A DNA stretch of 17,602 bases, from the NCBI GenBank assembly GCA_002431305.1, contig DJEG01000001.1, positions 1 through 17,602 on the forward strand, written 5' to 3'. Of this stretch, positions 6,074 through 12,558 are shown piece by piece (the first letter of the stretch is position 1; every line of letters starts with the position of its first letter). Made by a program: the position numbers and the translations under genes. This DNA comes from Ruminococcaceae bacterium UBA5904. Its GTDB lineage: Bacteria > Bacillota > Clostridia > Oscillospirales > Acutalibacteraceae. The notes below the pieces were generated by a model that was not told the origin of the DNA, searched no databases, and worked only from the letters and a program-made list of their open reading frames with translations.

Positions 6074-6922
6074 TTATTTAATTCTTGATTCTGCCGAAGT
6101 CAGCGTATTTTTAAGAAGCATCGTTATTGTCATGGGACCGACTCCGCCGGGAACCGGCGTTATCCATGATGCTTTTTTCGATACGTTTTCAAAATCAACG
6201 TCACCGCAAAGTTTACCCTGTGCGTTTCTGTTCATTCCCACGTCGATAATGACCGCGCCGTCGGAAACCATATCTTCGGTTAAGAATTTTTCTTTTCCGA
6301 CCGCGGCAACGATTACATCGGCTTTTTTCGTAAAGTCAGCAATATTTTTTGTTTTCGAATGGCATATTGTAACTGTCGCATTGCTTTGAAGCAGGAGCAT
6401 AGCCATGGGCTTGCCGACAATGTTGCTTCTGCCGATTACGACGCAGTTTTTGCCTGAAACGTCGATATTACAGTATTTGAGCATCTCCATAATCCCCGCA
6501 GGAGTGCAGGGGAGAAACTTCTGATTTCCGATAAACAGCCGTCCGCAGTTTACCGGATGAAACGCGTCTACGTCCTTATCGGGAGAAATTGCGTTAAGCA
6601 CTGCGTTTTCGTCAATTGAATGGGGGAGGGGGAGCTGACAGAGTATACCGTCGACGTTGTTATCATTATTGAGTTTATCAATAAGTTCGAGCAGTTCGTT
6701 TGTCGTAGTCTCTTCTTTCAACGCGTATTCGTATGAGTTGAAACCGACCTGTTCGCACGCCTTTTTCTTATTGTTAACATATACCCTTGACGCAGAATTG
6801 TTTCCGACTATTATAACGGCAAGTCCCGGAGTTATGCCTTTTTTCTTTAATTCATCCGTTTCGCTTTTGATTTTTTTACGAACGCTTGAAGAGATTGCTT
6901 TTCCGTCAATCAGACTGTACAT
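6074..6922 (-). CDS. folD: bifunctional methylenetetrahydrofolate dehydrogenase/cyclohydrolase
   Basis: FolD interconverts 5,10-methylene-THF, methenyl-THF and 10-formyl-THF in cytosolic one-carbon metabolism. All signatures are present (282-residue form): SRVYVNNKKKAC (45-56) with Tyr48 and Lys52 of the YxxxK active site, GILCQLPLP (92-100), KDVDAFHP (116-123), the Rossmann motif VVIGRSNIVGKP (161-172) and the C-terminal PVPGGVGPMT (257-266). An upstream ATG at 6946 is in frame, but the start at 6922 is preferred: AGAGGAG (6938-6932) is 9 nt upstream of it, and the family begins with a segment like MYSLIDGK. The gene overlaps the end of lgt by 17 nt, so the two are co-transcribed and likely coupled. 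The length is typical. Confidence 0.95.
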   Translation of the reverse strand: MYSLIDGKAISSSVRKKIKSETDELKKKGITPGLAVIIVGNNSASRVYVNNKKKACEQVGFNSYEYALKEETTTNELLELIDKLNNDNNVDGILCQLPLPHSIDENAVLNAISPDKDVDAFHPVNCGRLFIGNQKFLPCTPAGIMEMLKYCNIDVSGKNCVVIGRSNIVGKPMAMLLLQSNATVTICHSKTKNIADFTKKADVIVAAVGKEKFLTEDMVSDGAVIIDVGMNRNAQGKLCGDVDFENVSKKASWITPVPGGVGPMTITMLLKNTLTSAESRIK

Positions 6923-7913
6923 TGCCGTCGTCTCCTCTGTCTTCATTATCGGCAGATTCTTCTTTGTTTTTTGTCTCAGAATTATCTTTTCCGAACGGAA
7001 CTGCCGTGATTATTCCGTCGCCCATGTCGCCTAATTCGATAGGCTGCGGATTTTTTGCATACTTAACGAGCTTTACAACGAGCAAAACGGAGCATACAGC
7101 GACGAGTATTAAAGACAAAAGCTGAGAAGCTCTTAAGTTTCCTACGATGTAGAGGCTGTCCGTTCGCAGTCCTTCGATAATCGTTCTGCCTATGCCGTAC
7201 CAGATTCCATAGCATAAAAACAGCTGCCCCGAGAATTTACGCGCTTTTTTGAGAATTACATAAAGAATTATAAATCCGACTATACACCATATCGATTCAT
7301 ATAAAAATGTCGGGTGCACAGGCTTGAACGGGTCGACTCCGGGGAGTGAACTCTGATTTCTAATAATATACGAACAGATTTTTTCACTGTACATGCCCCA
7401 CGGGAGATCGGTATTCGTGCCGAACGCCTCCTGATTTGCGAAGTTGCCCCATCTGCCGATTCCCTGCCCGATGAGCAGGCTCATTCCGGCAAGGTCAAGC
7501 AGATTATAAAAGTTGAGCTTTATAATTTTACATGTGATAAACGCTGCCAGCAGTCCGCCGATTATACCGCCGTATATCGCAAGACCGCCTTCCCATATCT
7601 TAAACACGTCGGCGAAATTATTTTTATAATCGTCCCACGAAAATATTACATAGTAAACTCTCGCGCCGATTATACCGCCGAGCATGCCGTATATGAGCAC
7701 GTCAACCATTTTTTCAAGGCTCATTTTCCACGTGTATGCGATTCTTCCGCCGAACAGAACGGCAAGCAGAAGACCGAACGCAATAATTACGCCGTACCAT
7801 TTGATGCTGAACATGTGTCCGAACATGCTGAATTCGCAGAATACGGACGAAACGTTGAACGCCTTGTCGAGAGCGGTAAACGTAACCTCTGTTGTATTTT
7901 GAAAAAATTTCAT
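6906..7913 (-). CDS. lgt: prolipoprotein diacylglyceryl transferase
   Basis: Lgt moves diacylglycerol from phosphatidylglycerol to the lipobox cysteine of prolipoproteins in the membrane. The 335-residue product is hydrophobic with about seven membrane segments. It has GGIIGARVYYVIF (79-91), EGGLAIYGGIIGG (108-120) and the Lgt signature GQGIGRWGNFANQEAFG (149-165), where Arg154 is the essential arginine; HPTFLYES (200-207) and GRTIIEGLR (242-250) follow. The start at 7913 is chosen because AAAGGAG is 8 nt upstream; a start at 7976 would add 21 residues with no ribosome site. After the last helix (about 262-285) there is an acidic, hydrophilic tail of about 45 residues (rich in D, E, N, K) not needed for the core fold. 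The 3' end overlaps folD. No convincing promoter is visible upstream. At least one lipoprotein substrate is encoded nearby (10847-10032). Confidence 0.94.
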   Translation of the reverse strand: MKFFQNTTEVTFTALDKAFNVSSVFCEFSMFGHMFSIKWYGVIIAFGLLLAVLFGGRIAYTWKMSLEKMVDVLIYGMLGGIIGARVYYVIFSWDDYKNNFADVFKIWEGGLAIYGGIIGGLLAAFITCKIIKLNFYNLLDLAGMSLLIGQGIGRWGNFANQEAFGTNTDLPWGMYSEKICSYIIRNQSSLPGVDPFKPVHPTFLYESIWCIVGFIILYVILKKARKFSGQLFLCYGIWYGIGRTIIEGLRTDSLYIVGNLRASQLLSLILVAVCSVLLVVKLVKYAKNPQPIELGDMGDGIITAVPFGKDNSETKNKEESADNEDRGDDGNVQSD

Positions 7914-7980
7914 ATTGATTCTCCTTTTAAGAAAAACCGTTGATAGAAATAAGAATAAAAAAGGGACTGTTTCCATTCAG

Positions 7981-8042
7981 ATGCAGAAAGCGTTTTCTTT
8001 GGCTTAACGCTGTAAAGTTTCAGAAACTGCGGAGTTCTGCAT
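7981..8042 (-). other. structured leader element (possible three-way junction) upstream of lgt
   Basis: A closing 8-bp inverted repeat, ATGCAGAA (7981-7988) with TTCTGCAT (8035-8042), encloses two further hairpins: AGCGTT (7989-7994) with AACGCT (8006-8011), stacked directly on it, and AGTTT (8016-8020) with AAACT (8024-8028). It lies 68 nt before the lgt start in the non-coding gap. It matches no riboswitch class I recognise. The fold is read by eye, and the inner helices are short. Confidence 0.35.
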
Positions 8043-8051
8043 GAATTAGTT

Positions 8052-8095
8052 AAATAAAAAAGCTATAACAACTTTTATATGACGTTATAGCTTTT
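8052..8095 (-). terminator. terminator of yebC
   Basis: A 12-bp perfect stem AAAAGCTATAAC (8058-8069) with GTTATAGCTTTT (8084-8095) has a 14-nt loop. It begins 8 nt after the yebC stop, and the minus strand continues as a T-rich tail (TTATTTA). Confidence 0.8.
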
Positions 8096-8102
8096 ATATT
8101 AT

Positions 8103-8846
8103 TTATCCCTCGTAGTCGTCCTCGTTTTCCCAGTTGTGCCAGATAGCCTGAATGTCGTCGTTATCCTCGAACATTTCAATCATCTTGCCCATATTCTTAA
8201 TCGAATCCGGGTCGTCAAGACGTGTATATGTAGTGGGAATGTATGCGGCCTCTGCCGAAACCGAAGTGTAGCCCGCCGCCGAAAGCGCGTCCTCAACGGT
8301 TCCTACGTCGTGTACGCCTGTTCTGATTTCATAAACGTCCTCGTCGTCGGAGATGAAGTCCTCAGCGCCCGCTTCGAGAGCCGCTTCCATGAGAGCGTCC
8401 TCGTCAACGTCCTCTTTCTCAATGAGAATCTGACCCTTATGTTCGAACATGAACATAACACATCCGCTTGTACCCATATTTCCGCCGTATTTATCAAAAT
8501 AATGACGAACGTCGCCCGCTGTACGGTTGCGGTTGTCGGTAAGAGCCTCAACTACGACTGCGATGCCGTTGGGACCGTAGCCTTCGTACACGATCTCTTC
8601 GAAATTGTCCGCGTTTGCGTCACCCGCGGCTTTTTTGATTATTCTGTCAATGTTATCGTTGGGGACGTTGGCAGCCTTTGCCTTTGCAATAACGTCCTTG
8701 AGTTTTGAGTTGCCCGCGGGGTCGGGACCGCCCTGCTTAACGGCAACGGCAATCTCTCTGCCTATCTTAGTAAACACCTTAGCTCTGGCGTTATCTGTTT
8801 TTTCTTTCTTCCTCTTAATGGTACTCCATTTGGAATGTCCTGACAT
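8103..8846 (-). CDS. yebC: YebC/PmpR family protein (Taco1-like)
   Basis: A 247-residue member of the widely conserved YebC family. The start MSGHSKWSTIKRKK is the diagnostic N-terminus, followed by ARAKVFTKIGREI (23-35), GGPDPAGNSKL (42-52) and NVPNDNIDRIIKKA (64-77), then FEEIVYEGYGPNGIA, DNRNRTAGDVRHYFDKYGG (about 104-122) and the acidic C-terminal domains. Members were first called DNA-binding regulators; more recent work links bacterial and mitochondrial forms to relief of ribosome stalling. The start at 8846 is used, not 8855, because the family begins with MSGHSKW and AAAGGAT lies at the right distance, while the 8855 ATG abuts it. The gene is monocistronic with a clear promoter and terminator. 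The C-terminus is highly acidic, as is usual. Confidence 0.95.
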   Translation of the reverse strand: MSGHSKWSTIKRKKEKTDNARAKVFTKIGREIAVAVKQGGPDPAGNSKLKDVIAKAKAANVPNDNIDRIIKKAAGDANADNFEEIVYEGYGPNGIAVVVEALTDNRNRTAGDVRHYFDKYGGNMGTSGCVMFMFEHKGQILIEKEDVDEDALMEAALEAGAEDFISDDEDVYEIRTGVHDVGTVEDALSAAGYTSVSAEAAYIPTTYTRLDDPDSIKNMGKMIEMFEDNDDIQAIWHNWENEDDYEG

Positions 8847-8879
8847 TAATATCATCCTTTATAATAGAATTACCTGTAT

Positions 8880-8908
8880 ATTTTATCACTTTTTTATTTT
8901 TACGTCAA
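8880..8908 (-). promoter_or_regulatory. promoter of yebC
   Basis: On the minus strand TTGACG (8908-8903) and TAAAAT (8885-8880) are 17 nt apart, with a TGA extended -10. Confidence 0.75.
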
Positions 8909-8940
8909 CAGATTAATTATGTCACATTCGGCAATTCGCC

Positions 8941-8969
8941 TTGATTTTTTTATTTATACAATGTATAAT
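8941..8969 (+). promoter_or_regulatory. promoter of the alpha/beta hydrolase gene
   Basis: TTGATT (8941-8946) and TATAAT (8964-8969) have a 17-nt spacer, about 31 nt before the start codon. Confidence 0.65.
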
Positions 8970-9000
8970 ATACACAGTAATTTAAGCGGGAGGCTTTTTA

Positions 9001-9972
9001 ATGGCTCATAAAAACAGGAAATCGAAGTTTCTTCCCTCTGTAATAAAAACAGCCGTATTGGCAGGCGGAGCATATCTGCTTGTCGGAGAGGTCGTATATG
9101 AGGGAGTTTTAAATAAAAAATTTATAAACGCAAGAAAAAATAAATTCCGCGGTATTGAACCCGAACTTTCGAAGTATTATGACAGTCCCGACGAAATGAA
9201 CGGCGCGGATGCGTGGTTTGTCGCCGAAAATCCGGAGGTAACACCTCTTGTAAAATCCGACGGCGAGACGATATATTCCAATATAATTCCCGCGAAAGAA
9301 CCGAGTGATGTTTGGGCGATTGTCGTCCACGGTTATACGAGCTGTCCCAGAGGCATGGCTGCGCAGGCTAAGGGATTTCATGATATGGGGTATAACGTTC
9401 TTCTGCCTGTTCTGCGCGGACACTATATTGATGAGAACGAATACTGCTCGATGGGATATTACGATAAGGACTATATCGTTGCATGGATTGATTATATCCG
9501 CTCGATAAATGAGAATGCACAGATTATTTTGCTCGGCGTTTCAATGGGAAGCGCGACCGTTATGATGACAACGGGGGAGGCTCTTCCCGATAACGTCAAA
9601 TGCGCGATAGCCGACTGCGGATATACGAGCTGCTGGGATGAATATAAAGAGCAGATAGGTGTGATGTTCCATCTGCCCGTATTTCCGTTTCTTTACGCTA
9701 TGAATACAGTTTCAAAATTAAGAGGAAATTTTGATTTAAAGAAATGCTCTCCGGTCAGAGCAGTTGCAAGAAGTAAAACCCCCACGCTGTTTATTCACGG
9801 TGAGAAGGACGCTTTTGTTCCGTATCGAATGATGGACGAATTATATAATGCCTGCACTGCCGAGAAAGAAAAGCTGTCCGTGCCCGACGCAATGCACGCA
9901 GAGAGTGTAGATGTTCACCCCGAAATGTACTGGGATAAGGTTAAATCTTTTATCGGCAGATACATTAAATGA
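9001..9972 (+). CDS. membrane-anchored alpha/beta hydrolase
   Basis: A 323-residue serine hydrolase. A basic N-terminus (KNRKSK) precedes one hydrophobic segment (about 14-33), suggesting an uncleaved anchor with the catalytic domain outside. The domain has the oxyanion strand IVVHGYTSC (107-115), the nucleophile elbow GVSMGSA (179-185) with Ser181, HGEKDAFVPY (266-275) with Asp270, and DAMHAES (296-302) with His299, a complete catalytic triad. It resembles the clostridial/Bacillus YqkD-like or BAAT/dienelactone-type hydrolases, esterases or peptidases of unknown substrate. GGGAGG (8988-8993) stands 7 nt before the ATG. It has its own promoter and a terminator shared with the convergent lipoprotein gene. 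No partner is indicated by the context. Confidence 0.85.
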   Translation: MAHKNRKSKFLPSVIKTAVLAGGAYLLVGEVVYEGVLNKKFINARKNKFRGIEPELSKYYDSPDEMNGADAWFVAENPEVTPLVKSDGETIYSNIIPAKEPSDVWAIVVHGYTSCPRGMAAQAKGFHDMGYNVLLPVLRGHYIDENEYCSMGYYDKDYIVAWIDYIRSINENAQIILLGVSMGSATVMMTTGEALPDNVKCAIADCGYTSCWDEYKEQIGVMFHLPVFPFLYAMNTVSKLRGNFDLKKCSPVRAVARSKTPTLFIHGEKDAFVPYRMMDELYNACTAEKEKLSVPDAMHAESVDVHPEMYWDKVKSFIGRYIK

Positions 9973-9990
9973 GCAGAATAAAAACTAAAA

Positions 9991-10026
9991 CCCCGCGCCG
10001 AAAAACGGAACGGGGCATATTTTTTG
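9991..10026. terminator. bidirectional terminator between hydrolase and lipoprotein genes
   Basis: An interrupted GC-rich stem pairs CCCCG (9991-9995) with CGGGG (10011-10015), plus an inner CCG/CGG. It is flanked by an A-rich stretch on the left and ATTTTTT on the right, so it can serve both convergent transcripts. Confidence 0.75.
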
Positions 10027-10031
10027 CCGAA

Positions 10032-10847
10032 TTACTGCTGTGTAAACAGGTTTACAAGAGACGAAACCTTCGTAAATGAATCAATACTTACGGGGTCGGG
10101 AATTATATCAAGGAACGAATCGACATAAAATACGAGCTGTCTTGTGCTGTCGGTGTCGTAGAATTCAAGCGCGATAATATTTTTACCCGAAGAGTAAACG
10201 TACATGTTGCCGTATTCAGAGTCATATTTAGACTGAACGCAGGGCTGTGAATTGAAAGTTGATTCTTTCTCCGAATAATTGTCCATGTTGAGGTACGATG
10301 TGATATCTGCGGTATTGTTGACCGAAGACATAATATCGTCGAGGTTATAATCAGGCATATTCTGCGTGACAATACCCAAAGAGTTCAGCTGTGCGGTCAT
10401 ATCGTCGACAGCCTGCTGATTGATAAGAAGAATTTTATTAAGCTTCGTGTTTGCAAGATACGGGTTGCCGTCGTACATTATAACAGCCATGTTGTAGCCG
10501 TTTACAGATGTATTCATTCTGAAATTATCGCCGTCGACTATCATCTGAACGTTTGATTCGTTGCCGTCCGCCGAACGCATTTTACCCGAAATATAGAATT
10601 TCTTTGACATAAGTATATCAATGACATCCTGTGCAAGATATCCGGGTTTTTGAGTCGTTGTCTCAGGAACTTTTGTTGTCGGTGCGGATGTCATCGGCGC
10701 TGTAGTTGACGCGGCTGACGTTACCGCCGCCGGGGCGTTGTCATATGTGCTTTGTTCGTCAGCAGTTTTTGATTTTGAACATCCCGCAAAGCAGATAGCG
10801 GAGAACGAAACTGCCAGTGCAAGCGAAATTGACATAATTCTTTTCAT
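10032..10847 (-). CDS. secreted lipoprotein of unknown function
   Basis: A 271-residue protein with a lipoprotein signal: basic MKR, a hydrophobic stretch, and the lipobox FAGC with Cys23 as the lipidation site. A Thr/Ala/Pro/Ser-rich linker (about 35-68) spaces the folded part from the membrane. The rest (about 70-271) has alternating hydrophobic strands such as FYISGKMRSADGN, VQMIVDGDNFRMNT and MAVIMYDGNPYL. Repeated use of these beta strands resembles the LolA/LppX-like half-barrel lipoproteins that bind lipids, but this is a weak inference. A perfect AGGAGG lies 7 nt before the ATG. It lies 69 nt downstream of the beta-propeller gene in the same direction and may be co-transcribed; a TATAAT on the minus strand (10881-10876) without a good -35 could be an extra promoter. 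It would be a substrate of Lgt. Confidence 0.8.
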   Translation of the reverse strand: MKRIMSISLALAVSFSAICFAGCSKSKTADEQSTYDNAPAAVTSAASTTAPMTSAPTTKVPETTTQKPGYLAQDVIDILMSKKFYISGKMRSADGNESNVQMIVDGDNFRMNTSVNGYNMAVIMYDGNPYLANTKLNKILLINQQAVDDMTAQLNSLGIVTQNMPDYNLDDIMSSVNNTADITSYLNMDNYSEKESTFNSQPCVQSKYDSEYGNMYVYSSGKNIIALEFYDTDSTRQLVFYVDSFLDIIPDPVSIDSFTKVSSLVNLFTQQ

Positions 10848-10916
10848 TTAGGTTCCTCCTGTCGGATATTAAACAATTATATAGTAAAGTCATTTTATTA
10901 ACGCAGTATTAAATAA

Positions 10917-12368
10917 TTATGTTACTATTTTGCAGACGGTTTCGTTTTTATCATTGTTTTCAAAGTACACGGCACAGCCGGATATCTTGTCAAACAGTAT
11001 CGATGATACGGAATCTGAGATTTGTTTTGTTTTGCCTGTTTTTGATATTTCAAAAAGCTGATTTTGGTTGTCGGCCGACATGTATAAAATCTTACTGCTG
11101 TCTGTAATGGCTTTAAACTTTACATTTTCTGCTGTAAAAAATGTTTTTTCACCTTTTGCGAACTCTGTTCCGCCTGATGAATTTGTAAAGCTGTAAAACT
11201 TTCCGTTTGCTGAAATTTCAAAATCGGATATTTCGTTTTTAATGCATATCGGGTCTTTTTTGTTCTTTATCATGTAAAGAGATTTTGATGAGTCTGTAAA
11301 GTAAAAATGCTTTAAATCATATGAAACTTTTACATTTGTAACGTCGTCTGAGATGTCGTTTCTCGCGCAGTTTGAGTCGATGTATGACAGCGTTTTCTGC
11401 TCTGTGAGATAATAGTACATATCGGTAAAATCGTCGGTCGGATATATTTTAACGCCGTGCTTTTCATTTGTAATAATCGGACTGCATCCTTCGTAAAAAA
11501 CAGGGAATGCGTCGGTAAACGGATAGATAGGCTTTCTGACGGAACCGGAAAAACAGATATACGTTCCGCTGTCGGATGAAAAAATCATTTGAGTTAAATC
11601 CGAATTAAAACAGATGTTTGCATCCGAAATGTCGGAGATTTTATTTTTTTCTTTTCCGTCGGATGATACGGAGTAGAGCGTTTTAAAATCAGTATCGCAT
11701 GCATAAACGGTCTTTGCATCATTTTCCGCTCCTATAGGAATAAGTCCCGTTCCGATTTCGGATACCGAGCCTTTTCTGTAACAGTAAAGACTCAGAGACA
11801 GACCCGCCTCGTCATAGGCTGAAAACACTGCGGTTTTTCCGTCGGGGGAGATGCAGTATTCGTCTGCGGACGAATAAATCGTGTTATCCGACTGCGAGGA
11901 GATAGAATTTAATTTGAGCGCGCCTTCTCTGTCTTTAAAAATGACCGAACTGCCGTCGGATGAAATTTTGAACGAAGACGAAACATTGTTGGTAATTCTG
12001 ATAACTTTATTATTTCTAACGGCAAAAAGAGTATAAAACGAGGATGAATCGTCCTGAGAGTAGGTGAGAAAAACAGCGGTTTTGCCGTCTGAAGAGTAAA
12101 CGGGTTCTCCCGACAGTTCACCCGGAGTATTGTCGGATATTATTCTGCCGTCTCTCGACACGTATGTGCATTTTTTCTGCGAATCCGAAAAGACGGTTAT
12201 TTTCCCGTCCTGCGTTCCGGTGATTAATCCTTTCAGCGCAGTCAGCAGTAATACGCAGATTACGGCAAGAATAATTTTTACTGCCGGTTTCTTTATGATT
12301 TCGGATATGTATTTTCGCACAGTATTTGTCTTATTTGTTTTCTTCCTGTTGTTTTTTTCTTTTTCCAT
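10917..12368 (-). CDS. membrane-anchored beta-propeller-like (TolB/WD40-type) protein
   Basis: A 483-residue protein with a very basic N-terminus (about 28 residues rich in K, R, N), one transmembrane helix (about 29-50), then an extracellular part of repeated short strands. Repeats carry SxDGK- or SSDG-type turns followed by hydrophobic beta strands: YSSDGKTAVFLTY, SSDGSSVIFKD, SPDGKTAVFSAY, NSDLTQMIFSS and SANGKFYSFT. This pattern is typical of TolB/WD40-like beta-propellers that bind ligands or proteins; no catalytic motif is seen. The start is ATG at 12368 with AAGAGAG 8 nt upstream; a GTG at 12377 is in frame but badly placed. The role is unknown, perhaps envelope sensing or binding. It is divergent from the secreted beta-helix gene at 12559. 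Confidence 0.75.
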   Translation of the reverse strand: MEKEKNNRKKTNKTNTVRKYISEIIKKPAVKIILAVICVLLLTALKGLITGTQDGKITVFSDSQKKCTYVSRDGRIISDNTPGELSGEPVYSSDGKTAVFLTYSQDDSSSFYTLFAVRNNKVIRITNNVSSSFKISSDGSSVIFKDREGALKLNSISSQSDNTIYSSADEYCISPDGKTAVFSAYDEAGLSLSLYCYRKGSVSEIGTGLIPIGAENDAKTVYACDTDFKTLYSVSSDGKEKNKISDISDANICFNSDLTQMIFSSDSGTYICFSGSVRKPIYPFTDAFPVFYEGCSPIITNEKHGVKIYPTDDFTDMYYYLTEQKTLSYIDSNCARNDISDDVTNVKVSYDLKHFYFTDSSKSLYMIKNKKDPICIKNEISDFEISANGKFYSFTNSSGGTEFAKGEKTFFTAENVKFKAITDSSKILYMSADNQNQLFEISKTGKTKQISDSVSSILFDKISGCAVYFENNDKNETVCKIVT

Positions 12369-12407
12369 GTTCTTCACTCTCTTAATGATTCTTGAAGTTA
12401 CCGTAGT

Positions 12408-12437
12408 ATTATACAGTTATTTGTATGCCGATGTCAA
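12408..12437 (-). promoter_or_regulatory. promoter of the beta-propeller gene with palindrome over -35
   Basis: On the minus strand TTGACA (12437-12432) and TATAAT (12413-12408) are exact consensus with an 18-nt spacer. An inverted repeat ATGTC-AACC-GACAT (12431-12444) covers the -35, a possible operator. Confidence 0.7.
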
Positions 12438-12490
12438 CCGACATATTCTTTGCATGAGTTTGTCGTAATTGTGAAATTTTATTTTAACTA

Positions 12491-12519
12491 TTTACAAATA
12501 CTTTTTTTTATATTAATAT
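12491..12519 (+). promoter_or_regulatory. probable promoter of the beta-helix protein gene
   Basis: TTTACA (12491-12496) and TAATAT (12514-12519) have a 17-nt spacer. The region is very AT-rich and other -10 choices exist. Confidence 0.4.
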
Positions 12520-12558
12520 ATATGTGTATGAAAACTCTTGAGACACGGAGGAATTTTT

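Noticed and set aside
7981..8042. tRNA, hammerhead ribozyme or known riboswitch in the lgt leader
   Set aside because: There is no tRNA cloverleaf or CCA end, no hammerhead core (CUGANGA/GAAA), and no consensus core of purine, preQ1, THF or c-di-GMP aptamers that I can recognise.
8136..8708. Open frame of 190 codons on the plus strand
   Set aside because: It is antisense to yebC, whose reading frame is strongly conserved in family motifs; it looks like a shadow frame.
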